Source: Candidatus Latescibacterota bacterium (GTDB lineage: Bacteria; Latescibacterota; UBA2968; UBA8231). From it: a DNA stretch of 6,774 nt. The notes under the pieces are model-generated. The model did not search any database and had not been told where the DNA came from. It saw only the letters and a list, made by a program, of their open reading frames with translations. The position numbers and the translations under genes are program-made. Numbering within the stretch: position 1 is the stretch's first letter; each line of letters begins with the position of its first letter. Below are positions 1 to 6,550 of this stretch, one piece after another. The stretch covers positions 1-6,774 of the forward strand of contig DPVW01000400.1 of assembly GCA_003529325.1 (NCBI GenBank), in the 5' to 3' direction.

Positions 1-51
1 GGACCGCCCAACAACATCCTGGCTGTGACCAACTATGCCGTGGTCACGTAG
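1..51 (+). CDS. Possible C-terminal end of a plus-strand protein (partial)
   Basis: Plus frame 1 is open from the window edge and ends at TAG (49-51), reading GPPNNILAVTNYAVVT. Thirteen of the 16 sense codons end in G or C, matching the bias of the genes here. The residue mix (Asn, Val, Ile, Thr, Tyr) looks like a beta-rich C-terminus rather than random high-GC translation. If real, it would converge on the ytoQ gene and overlap its 3' end by 19 bp (33-51). Only 16 codons are visible, so no function or family can be given, and chance openness over this length is quite possible. Confidence 0.33.
   Translation, partial: GPPNNILAVTNYAVVT
25..47. repeat. Inverted repeat at the 3' end of ytoQ
   Basis: A perfect 7-bp inverted repeat, GTGACCA (25-31) and TGGTCAC (41-47), surrounds a 9-base loop that contains the ytoQ stop codon (33-35). 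It could form a weak hairpin at the end of the ytoQ message. No T-run follows on the minus strand, so it is not a convincing intrinsic terminator. It may also be coincidence in overlapping coding sequence. Confidence 0.3.
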
Positions 52-479
52 CGCAGGACTTCGACGACCTGTTCAGGCGTCTGTGCGACGGCGCTGGCGG
101 CGGCATCGACTTCTTTGAGCGCGTGGGTGAGGTCGGCGTCGTGCAGGGTGATCAATGGTTTGCCGAGGGCGCTGGCCAGGCCGGCATCGAAGGCGGCATT
201 CCATTGGCGGTACTTGTCACCGAAGCGGACGACGACGACATCGGCGTTGCGCAGCAGGCTGCGAGTCCGGATCGCATTGACGCCTGCCCCTTTGTGGTCC
301 TTCCAGAATCCTTTGTCTTCGGCACCAAGGATGGAGACGCCGCAATCGTCACTGGCACCATGATCGGTGACGGGTGAGCTGAAGTCGATGGGCAAGTCGG
401 CATCGACGCTGCCTTTCACAATGCGGTCACGCCAGTCGCTGTGGATTTCACCTGAGAGATAGACGGTCCATCGTTTCAT
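33..479 (-). CDS. ytoQ: YtoQ family protein (nucleoside 2-deoxyribosyltransferase-like fold)
   Basis: This 148-residue protein matches the YtoQ family of small cytoplasmic proteins (Pfam Nuc_deoxyri_tr3), related in fold to nucleoside 2-deoxyribosyltransferases; the substrate of YtoQ is not established. Seen in the sequence: the N-terminal signature YLSGEIHSDWR (residues 7-17), a polar SDD at 43-45, NADVVVVRFGDKYRQWN (78-94) and AFDAGLASALGKPLI (96-110). In the deoxyribosyltransferase superfamily the last segment corresponds to the helix carrying the nucleophilic Glu; here the acidic residue is Asp98, so catalysis by the classical route is uncertain. I chose the ATG at 479 because AAAGGA (486-491) lies 6 nt upstream and the protein then begins MKRWTVYLSGEIH, the usual family start and length. 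An in-frame ATG at 494 would add five residues but has a poor ribosome site. The gene is divergent from the 98-residue protein gene, so it may share a control region with it. Confidence 0.93.
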   Translation of the reverse strand: MKRWTVYLSGEIHSDWRDRIVKGSVDADLPIDFSSPVTDHGASDDCGVSILGAEDKGFWKDHKGAGVNAIRTRSLLRNADVVVVRFGDKYRQWNAAFDAGLASALGKPLITLHDADLTHALKEVDAAASAVAQTPEQVVEVLRYVTTA

Positions 480-485
480 TTCTGT

Positions 486-491
486 TCCTTT
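486..491 (-). promoter_or_regulatory. Shine-Dalgarno site of ytoQ
   Basis: On the minus strand AAAGGA sits 6 nt before the ATG at 477-479. It decides between that start and the in-frame ATG at 492-494, which overlaps the site and would disable it if used as the start. Confidence 0.65.
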
Positions 492-512
492 CATTTTCTC
501 ATATGAATGCCC

Positions 513-541
513 TTGAAGTCAGGGGCAGGTGTCACTAGCTT
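513..541 (+). promoter_or_regulatory. Weak candidate sigma-70-type promoter for the 98-residue protein gene
   Basis: TTGAAG (513-518) and TAGCTT (536-541) are separated by exactly 17 bases, the preferred spacing, but match the consensus -35 and -10 hexamers at only 4 and 3 of 6 positions. The element lies 45 bases upstream of the ATG at 587, inside the divergent intergenic region where a promoter is expected. A copy of GAAGTCAG (515-522) overlaps the -35 and recurs at 553-560, just downstream of the expected transcription start, which could be an operator pair or chance. Confidence 0.22.
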
Positions 542-575
542 GTTTCGGTCACGAAGTCAGCAACAGCAATGAGGC

Positions 576-581
576 AAAGGG
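576..581 (+). promoter_or_regulatory. Shine-Dalgarno site selecting the ATG at 587
   Basis: AAAGGG lies 5 nt before the ATG at 587-589. The upstream in-frame ATG at 569 has no purine-rich site before it, and its first codons would include this very sequence. The start at 587 is therefore preferred. Confidence 0.6.
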
Positions 582-586
582 TAGGC

Positions 587-883
587 ATGAAATCAGCTCT
601 CGAACTCGCACTCGAAAAGACCGACGACCTCGTCGACAAGAATACGAAGTTGTCGCCGGAGCAGATCGAGGCCATCGACCAGGCTCGCAAAGAGTACGAG
701 GCGAAGTGGGCGGAACAGGAGATTGTGCTCAAGGGCAGAATCGCCAAACTGCAGTCCGAAACCGACGCAGAAACATTCGCCGAGCACAGTCGTCAGTTCC
801 AGGATGAGATGAAGCAGGTGCGTGACAAGATCTACACCGAACGTGACGAAAAGATCGAGAAGATTCGTCAAGAGGCGGGCTGA
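587..883 (+). CDS. Small highly charged helical/coiled-coil protein of unknown function
   Basis: This 98-residue protein has no signal peptide or membrane segment, so it should be cytoplasmic. I do not recognise a named family. About 43% of residues (42 of 98) are Asp, Glu, Lys or Arg; there are no cysteines and one tryptophan (Trp41). The start MKSALELALEKTDDL is amphipathic, followed by a probable helix cap at LSPEQ (22-26). From about residue 24 to the end the composition is strongly helical, with hydrophobic spacing that suits a coiled coil (for example I27, I30, Y37, W41, I46, L48, I52, L55, and later F64, F71, M75, V78, I82, I90, I93). Gly50 and the 57-62 segment may break it into a helical hairpin. 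It is transcribed alone between divergent ytoQ and the convergent peptidase gene, and is followed by a strong terminator. The start is set by AAAGGG 5 nt upstream. A scaffold, chaperone-like or nucleic-acid-associated role is possible but not shown. Confidence 0.78.
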   Translation: MKSALELALEKTDDLVDKNTKLSPEQIEAIDQARKEYEAKWAEQEIVLKGRIAKLQSETDAETFAEHSRQFQDEMKQVRDKIYTERDEKIEKIRQEAG

Positions 884-896
884 GCGCCACTTGACG

Positions 897-921
897 ATTC
901 CCGCTACCGAGGCGGGGGAAT
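897..921. repeat. Imperfect hairpin in the convergent 3' gap
   Basis: ATTCCC plus GC (897-904) can pair with the segment ending GGGGGAAT (913-921), giving eight pairs with a two-base bulge on the 3' side. It begins 14 bases after the stop codon of the 98-residue protein gene and directly precedes the larger terminator hairpin. No T-run follows on either strand, so alone it would be a weak terminator; it may protect the 3' end of the message. Confidence 0.4.
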
Positions 922-960
922 GGGGACGGCCGCTACGGCAGCCGTCCCCGTTCTTGTTCC
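922..960. terminator. Intrinsic terminator with UACG tetraloop between convergent genes
   Basis: GGGGACGGC (922-930) pairs perfectly with GCCGTCCCC (941-949). Inside it, after a C-A mismatch, GC pairs with GC and closes on TACG, so the RNA loop is C(UACG)G, the very stable UNCG class. On the plus strand the stem is followed by TTCTTGTTCC (951-960), a fair U-tract, so it should end transcription of the 98-residue protein gene, whose stop lies 38 bases upstream. The stop of the convergent peptidase gene is 24 bases away on the other side. On the minus strand the downstream tract (ATTCCCCC) is poor in T, so termination there may be weaker, although the stem itself serves both directions. Confidence 0.72.
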
Positions 961-973
961 TGTCCCAGTACTG

Positions 974-3900
974 CTAGGGCGCCACGACGAGGACGCCCCG
1001 TTTCCGGTCTACTTCATCCTCGCTGCGCGCCCTGATGACGAACAGGTAGGATCCTGCCGCCAGGGTGCCACCACCCTGGTCTCGACCATCCCAGGACAAC
1101 GACACGAAACCAGCCTCGGCTAAGGCCGGTTGCAGGCGTCTGACGCGGCGGCCACTGAGGCTGTAGATGTCAACGGAGATCTCGGCGGGTCGTGAAATAT
1201 AACCGGTGAATTCAGCGCCCTCCGGGCCCACCGGATTTGGCACAACAAGGGCGTTGCTGACCGTCAAGCGGTCGACGACGTGCAGGGTGATGGCCGAACC
1301 GGTTTCGACATTCTCCGCTGACAGCAGACGCACATCCACATCATGTTTGCCGGGCTGCAGTCGCAACACACCTCGGGTGCCCGTTGCCTCCAACCAGGTC
1401 GTGTCCAGTGGTGACGCCACGTGGTCGACCTGCACAAACAATCTGCCGCTACCCACGGCCTCTACCAGGATCGCCTGACCAGCCACTACTGCGTCGCCAT
1501 GACTGAGGGGTTGGCGTTGTGGCCAGGTGTGGAAGAGGAAGTGTTCGTTCGATGGAATGCCGAAGGGCACATCGGCTCGGTCATTGGCCGCATCGCCGTC
1601 GCCCGCGCCGGGACGGATCCAGACTCGCATTCGTTCCGCAGGTCCCCGGAGAGGATCGTCAAAGCGCACGATGGTGATCTCGCCCGGCGCTAACTGCTCG
1701 ACGGAGCGGGTCGCCAGGAGCCGACCCGATCTGGTCAACAGATCCACCGCCGCCGCCGGCGCCGGCATCAATCCACGGTTGCGTATCGCGGCACGCACGA
1801 GGTCGGGGTGAAAGTCGATGTCCCCCACCTCAAGGTCGCTGGCGGCGACAAAGTCGACCGTCCAGCCATGCAGACCCGCACCCTCAGCCGTGTCGATCTG
1901 TGCTACGAGACGAAAACGCGCGTACTGGTTGGCATCGACGCCGGTCAGATCGATGACGCCGCCGACTGGCAAGGGTTCGGTCACCAAAGAGATCCAGTCC
2001 CCCTCCCGTTCACCCTCGACCGTCAACTCCACACCCGTACCTTCGACGTGGACCGAAGTCCATGCCGAAGCGGGTCCGACGACGGGACTGACGAGTCTGC
2101 CTGCAGGGGGTCCGTCCGAGCGACGGTAACGGAACAGGCCTGAGCCTTCGAGATCGCCGAGCCAGACGCGGTCGTTTGTCGGATCGTACTGGCCGCCGAT
2201 GACACGTGTGATGTCCTGATCGGAGGTCCATTCGTCGACGAAGGAGCCGTCCATGGCGCTGACGGCACGAATACGACGCTGGCCAGCAAACTCGATCAGA
2301 TACAGCCGCTCGCCATCGGCGAAGATGCCATCCGTCCACTGGTAGGTGAAACCAGTCTCGGTAGGCGGCACGATGAATTCCCGGTCCAGGTGCCAACCGT
2401 CGGCATCAACGTCGAAGACCCGCACCCCCCAGCCAACGCGGGTGCCGAGGGCGGAGCTCATGGAGACATTGTAGATCTGTTCGCCATCAGAGGTGATCAT
2501 GGCGTGCAGAATCTGTCCGAAACGCCGTTCGCGATCGCTCACGACCTGACCCGTCGTCCAATCCAACAGACCATCGGCTATCGCCACGGTGTCGAGATGG
2601 CCCGTCTCCGGATCGATGCGCTCGAGTTCGAACAGGTGGCCGGAGTCGGAGTAGAGGTAACCGTCGTGGAAGGTGGCTGAGATCCCGGGTGTCGTCGAGT
2701 CGGCGAGGACACCGTAGTAGCGGCCGCGAAATGTGCCGCCAAAGCCGGTGCCGATGCGGGCGAAGTAATCGGTTCCTCCATAGAGTTTTGAGGCGTCGTT
2801 GAACCACCGTTTGGCGTAGAGGTAACGACCGTCCGTGGCCAGCACACCGGCACCGGGAAGGTCGAGTACGGTGAATCCGTCGTCCCGAGTTGGTTCAGCA
2901 GGACGGAAGGCGGGTGGTTCGTGATCGACGACGAGGGCGTCCCCATGCAGACGCAGGGACTCGCTCTGACCGAGCAGCAGTGCACCCGCCTGCTGTCGCC
3001 AACTCTGCAGGCTGTCTGCTGTCGCCGACAAGCGCAACGAGCGGGGTGCAGACCACGGGCTCGTGACCCCGTCCACCGTGACGCGGACACGCCAGAACAG
3101 GGGATCACCGGCGCCTGCCCCCACGGGCAATTGGTCAAAGGAATGGGCAGCGAGGCCAGCCATGCCGGCGACGAGGGGGGAGTGCCGGGTCAGACTGTCG
3201 GCGAAGGCGGCATGAGTGGAGAGAGCGAATTGGGCGCGTTCCCCGTGATCCTGATCATCGACATAGACGGGCATCAACGCCGTAAGACGGACAGCGGTGA
3301 CGTCCGCGCCTTGCTCGGGCATCAAGGGTGCGGCGACGGGGGCCTCGACGATGCTCAGTGTCGCATCAACGCGGTTGTTGCTCTCATCGGACTCGGCGAT
3401 GTCGTCATCGGCGTCGAGGACGAGGGACAGATCGTACTCCCCCCTTGCGGTGACGGGCCAGTTGATGAGGACGGTGTCGGTGCCGGCGAAGGGTGGACGA
3501 AGCTGACGCAACAACGTGTCGACGACGCCATCCTGTGAGCGTCCCACGAGGGTGACGACCGGGCCATCCGGGCCGAGGCGGGTATTGTTGCGCACCACCG
3601 CCGTAACCCGGGTGGTCCGCCCCACCACCGGTGTGCCATCCGTTTCGAGACTGACGGCGGCGTAGTCGGGGCCAGGGGACAAAGCCAGGTGTTGCGCGGG
3701 GTCACCCATCAGCTGCATGCCCTGTGGGTCGTCGACCCAACCAGGATGGGCTGCGAGGAGTCGGATTTTTGCCACATCGAGAGCCGGTCCGAATCGTGTC
3801 TGACCGTCGACGAACAGCTGTGTGTACAAACCCTCCTGCAGCAGGTTGTTCTGCGAGGTGAAGGAGATCGCCGTGGTCGAGATGTAGGCGATGGCGCCGC

Positions 3901-6514
3901 CATCGGGCAACTCGGTGAAGTGTTCGCTCAGGCTTTCGGTGCGAGGATCGACGAACATGCCATTGAGACAGGACAGGGCCAGCATCAGGGGCAGACGACC
4001 ACCATTCTGGATCTGCGACAGGTAGTCCCACTCGGAGAATTGTGTGGAAAACAGATACTGCATGGTGCCGGCGGCGCCATGGCCGGAAAAGTTGGCGATG
4101 AGGGCACCCTCATTGAAGTCGTCGAGGAAACCCTTGCCGATGGCATTCGGCAGGGGCGACTCGTCTGGTGCGTAGTGGCGCAGTGACTGCAGGCCGAGGG
4201 GTTCGGTGAAACGAGCCGCCGCCAGATCGAGTGGTCCGGAGAACTCGTCGATGGCGTGCCAGTTGGCGGCGTAGATGGCACGGCTGCGCCAGGGCCCTGA
4301 TGGGAGTGCCGTGTCGTAACGAATGATCTTGTCCACCGTGGTTAGAGCTTCGGCAGGTGAATCCACGGCGAGACGACCGATGGACAGATCCGGGAGCAAG
4401 TCATCGCCATCGACGAGAGACAGGTGAAAATCGGAGGGGGAATAACCGCGGCGTCGTGCCAGATAGTACAGCGTTGGCACCAGGGTCTGATGCCGTCGAC
4501 CGGTGTAGATACCGCGGTAGTCCCAGGTCTCGTCCCCAAGGATCAGCAGATACGCCGGCCGGGGCTGCCAATCGTGGTAGATGTGGTCGACGAAGGCGGC
4601 GATGGCGTCACGAGCGAAGCGGCCGTAAGAAAATTCGTCGTAGACATCCTGGGAACTGACGACGGCGACGCTGAGTCCGTCGGCGCGTCGGTGTTTGGCG
4701 AGTTTTTCCGCGGCGTCGAGCAGATCGGGGTGGGAGAGGATGACGTAGTCGAAGCCATGGGCACCGGAGCGCCAATCGGAAGGACTGTCTATGACGCCGG
4801 TGGGTGTGAGCAGAGAAAGGCGGTCAACCGCTACATACCGTGCCGCCGACTCAGGGGCGTCTTCAAAAGTGATGTCGAAGAGACTCTCGGAAAAGCTGTC
4901 GACGACACCGCCCGTAAGCTGGAGGCCACGATCGACGTCGAAGAGCAGGATGTCCTCGTCTGCAAATCCCTCGACGGTGATGCGGTGTCCTTCTGGCGCA
5001 GGGGGAACCGCAGCATCGAGAAAACCAGGGGCGGCATGGAAACGTCGGCGGAACTCGAGTCTAAACCAGTTGAACCAAATGAGGTCCACTCTGATGCGAT
5101 CCGCCTTGCCCTGCAGCAGGACGCGGTTTCTGTCGGGTCGCAGAACGGAGGAAGGCACGACGGTGTCGATGACGTGAGAGATCTGCCCTGCCCAGTAGGA
5201 CTCCTCCAGGGTCTCACCATTGAGCTTGACGAGCGTGTGGTGTTCGCCGAACCCTTCGCCTGTGATACCTTGCAAGGCAACCGTCACCCGGGCGTCGTAG
5301 TCCTCGTCGTCCCAGAAACCGGTGATGTCTCCGTTAAAGCCGCTCTGGCTTGCGAAACGGTCGGGGTAGGGGGCCTCCAGCGGTCGTTCCTGCTGCCAGA
5401 ACCAGCGATCCGCCAGGCTGTCGGGAGCAAGACCCAACTGGTCGAAGGTGCGGTCGATTTCGAAGTGAGCGGTGTGCAGGTACCAGTCGCGCGTTGAAAA
5501 GCTCTGCACCGGCGCTGCATCCTGCGCAACGAATCTCAACCCAGGTTCAGCACCCCACGTCAACCAGTACGTGTCGGTGGGACCGTGTTCACTCTCGTGG
5601 TCGCGTTGGTCGCCATCAGGTGCGGTAGCGCGGCGGTAGCGGCCGTGGAATAACAATTCGTCGGCGCCATCAAAGAGGCCATCCTCCGCACCGGTGACGG
5701 TGATGTGGATCGGTTCGTCGACGTGGGTCATGGCCAGCGAGTTGGGATCGATTTCTTCCACATCCACCCCCACCGAAACCAGCCACTGCGGCGTGATGCG
5801 ATACACCCCATCCTCGCTGACAGAGACCTTCACCCAGGGCCGGGAGGGGTCGTAGGAGCGTGTCGCCGCCGCACGTCGTGCCGGCAGGGGCGCTCTCCAT
5901 CCGCCGTGTGATGGCGGGTTGAGGAATGCGGATCGCAATGCCTGGCCGGCAACATCGGTGGTGGAATGGGGCCGTGCTGAGGAGGCGCCATCGAAGCGGA
6001 CATCTACCAGCAGGCGTGTATGCACCCGCAGCGACCGTGTGGTGGGGTCAAATTGCCATGGGTAGATGTGCAGGGCGTGGCCTGGAATGCCACGCAGGAT
6101 GCCGAGGAGCTGCGCGTCGGCGAGCCGACGGAGTCCGTCCTCGGGCAGTATCGTGGACAACGAATCGGCTGGTGGCAGATTGATGTCCGAGAATGTCGTG
6201 TCAGACTCGCTGGACACGATCAGGGACAATCGGACACCGGGTGGGGTGGCGATCAACTCGGCGACAAAGGGCAGATCGACCCCACCCGGTCCGGCCCCCC
6301 TCGGCAAGCCGGCGGCGGCGATCGGCCCGCTACCCGTATGGACGCCCGGATCCACCTCAACCAGCAGTCTCAGGCCTTGTGCGTCACTATGGATGATCTG
6401 GATATCCGCCGTGGACGCAGAGGCATGCAGGAGTGTGGCGCAAAGAAGCGTGGCGCTACGAAGCGCGGCGCAGAGAGAGGCTGCGAGACTGAAAGAGTGA
6501 CGTAGGGATGGCAT
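974..6514 (-). CDS. Secreted multidomain C25 (gingipain-family) cysteine peptidase with PorU-like N-terminal region and C-terminal sorting-type domain
   Basis: Predicted exported protease of 1846 residues. Domains in order: signal peptide (about 1-36, cleavage near ASASTA-D); propeptide-like beta region (about 37-195); PorU-like module with WVKVSVSEDGVYRIT (227-241) and DGLFDGADELLFHG (278-291); beta-sandwich (about 403-488); C25 catalytic domain (about 589-945) with catalytic His812 in NFSGHGA and Cys849 in ALSCLNGMF, closing with LMGDP; a first CARDB domain (950-1056) ending ESDESNN; a fibronectin-type-III-like domain (1060-1164); a propeller-like region (about 1213-1465) with recurring DGxxLY motifs; a beta-sandwich (1473-1558); a second CARDB-like domain (1560-1652); another beta domain (1658-1748); and a FlgD-Ig/T9SS type-A-like C-terminus (1753-1846) with PNPV, SGRRVRRL and WDGRDQGG. 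The catalytic dyad is intact, so it is probably active. Gingipains and PorU belong to this family; whether this is a T9SS cargo protease or a sortase relative cannot be settled here. The frame is open to a TTG at 6580, but the ATG at 6514 gives a proper signal peptide; neither has a good ribosome site. The gene is monocistronic as far as seen. Confidence 0.95.
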   Translation of the reverse strand: MPSLRHSFSLAASLCAALRSATLLCATLLHASASTADIQIIHSDAQGLRLLVEVDPGVHTGSGPIAAAGLPRGAGPGGVDLPFVAELIATPPGVRLSLIVSSESDTTFSDINLPPADSLSTILPEDGLRRLADAQLLGILRGIPGHALHIYPWQFDPTTRSLRVHTRLLVDVRFDGASSARPHSTTDVAGQALRSAFLNPPSHGGWRAPLPARRAAATRSYDPSRPWVKVSVSEDGVYRITPQWLVSVGVDVEEIDPNSLAMTHVDEPIHITVTGAEDGLFDGADELLFHGRYRRATAPDGDQRDHESEHGPTDTYWLTWGAEPGLRFVAQDAAPVQSFSTRDWYLHTAHFEIDRTFDQLGLAPDSLADRWFWQQERPLEAPYPDRFASQSGFNGDITGFWDDEDYDARVTVALQGITGEGFGEHHTLVKLNGETLEESYWAGQISHVIDTVVPSSVLRPDRNRVLLQGKADRIRVDLIWFNWFRLEFRRRFHAAPGFLDAAVPPAPEGHRITVEGFADEDILLFDVDRGLQLTGGVVDSFSESLFDITFEDAPESAARYVAVDRLSLLTPTGVIDSPSDWRSGAHGFDYVILSHPDLLDAAEKLAKHRRADGLSVAVVSSQDVYDEFSYGRFARDAIAAFVDHIYHDWQPRPAYLLILGDETWDYRGIYTGRRHQTLVPTLYYLARRRGYSPSDFHLSLVDGDDLLPDLSIGRLAVDSPAEALTTVDKIIRYDTALPSGPWRSRAIYAANWHAIDEFSGPLDLAAARFTEPLGLQSLRHYAPDESPLPNAIGKGFLDDFNEGALIANFSGHGAAGTMQYLFSTQFSEWDYLSQIQNGGRLPLMLALSCLNGMFVDPRTESLSEHFTELPDGGAIAYISTTAISFTSQNNLLQEGLYTQLFVDGQTRFGPALDVAKIRLLAAHPGWVDDPQGMQLMGDPAQHLALSPGPDYAAVSLETDGTPVVGRTTRVTAVVRNNTRLGPDGPVVTLVGRSQDGVVDTLLRQLRPPFAGTDTVLINWPVTARGEYDLSLVLDADDDIAESDESNNRVDATLSIVEAPVAAPLMPEQGADVTAVRLTALMPVYVDDQDHGERAQFALSTHAAFADSLTRHSPLVAGMAGLAAHSFDQLPVGAGAGDPLFWRVRVTVDGVTSPWSAPRSLRLSATADSLQSWRQQAGALLLGQSESLRLHGDALVVDHEPPAFRPAEPTRDDGFTVLDLPGAGVLATDGRYLYAKRWFNDASKLYGGTDYFARIGTGFGGTFRGRYYGVLADSTTPGISATFHDGYLYSDSGHLFELERIDPETGHLDTVAIADGLLDWTTGQVVSDRERRFGQILHAMITSDGEQIYNVSMSSALGTRVGWGVRVFDVDADGWHLDREFIVPPTETGFTYQWTDGIFADGERLYLIEFAGQRRIRAVSAMDGSFVDEWTSDQDITRVIGGQYDPTNDRVWLGDLEGSGLFRYRRSDGPPAGRLVSPVVGPASAWTSVHVEGTGVELTVEGEREGDWISLVTEPLPVGGVIDLTGVDANQYARFRLVAQIDTAEGAGLHGWTVDFVAASDLEVGDIDFHPDLVRAAIRNRGLMPAPAAAVDLLTRSGRLLATRSVEQLAPGEITIVRFDDPLRGPAERMRVWIRPGAGDGDAANDRADVPFGIPSNEHFLFHTWPQRQPLSHGDAVVAGQAILVEAVGSGRLFVQVDHVASPLDTTWLEATGTRGVLRLQPGKHDVDVRLLSAENVETGSAITLHVVDRLTVSNALVVPNPVGPEGAEFTGYISRPAEISVDIYSLSGRRVRRLQPALAEAGFVSLSWDGRDQGGGTLAAGSYLFVIRARSEDEVDRKRGVLVVAP
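6428..6472. repeat. Three near-tandem 15-bp units coding the signal-peptide core
   Basis: Read on the minus strand, the units are 6472-6458, 6457-6443 and 6442-6428. Each is 15 bp and they encode CAALR, SATLL and CATLL. Adjacent units agree at 12 of 15 and 11 of 15 positions. Together they make up most of the hydrophobic core of the peptidase signal peptide, suggesting that segment grew by small in-frame duplications. Low-complexity Ala/Leu coding could also produce part of this similarity. Confidence 0.5.
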
Positions 6515-6550
6515 CAAGATGGCTGGAGCGCGACGGGAGACCTGCTTAAG

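Noticed and set aside
593..871. 92-residue minus-strand frame within the 98-residue protein gene
   Set aside because: It is antisense to the charged coiled-coil gene. Its Leu/Val/Phe-rich translation is what results from reading Lys/Glu/Asp codons backwards.
2921..4186. Other long plus-strand frames (2921-3538 and 3689-4186)
   Set aside because: Both are antisense shadows within the peptidase gene, without recognisable domains or a ribosome site that stands out.
4424..5497. 357-residue plus-strand reading frame opposite the peptidase gene
   Set aside because: It lies wholly antisense to conserved C25/PorU-like coding sequence. Its translation has no recognisable domain, and long antisense frames are expected opposite high-GC genes.
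6455..6490. Lipoprotein signal in the peptidase N-terminus
   Set aside because: Cysteines occur in the hydrophobic core, but the residues before them (ASL-C, TLL-C) lack the small residue required at -1 of a lipobox. A standard signal-peptidase I site fits better.
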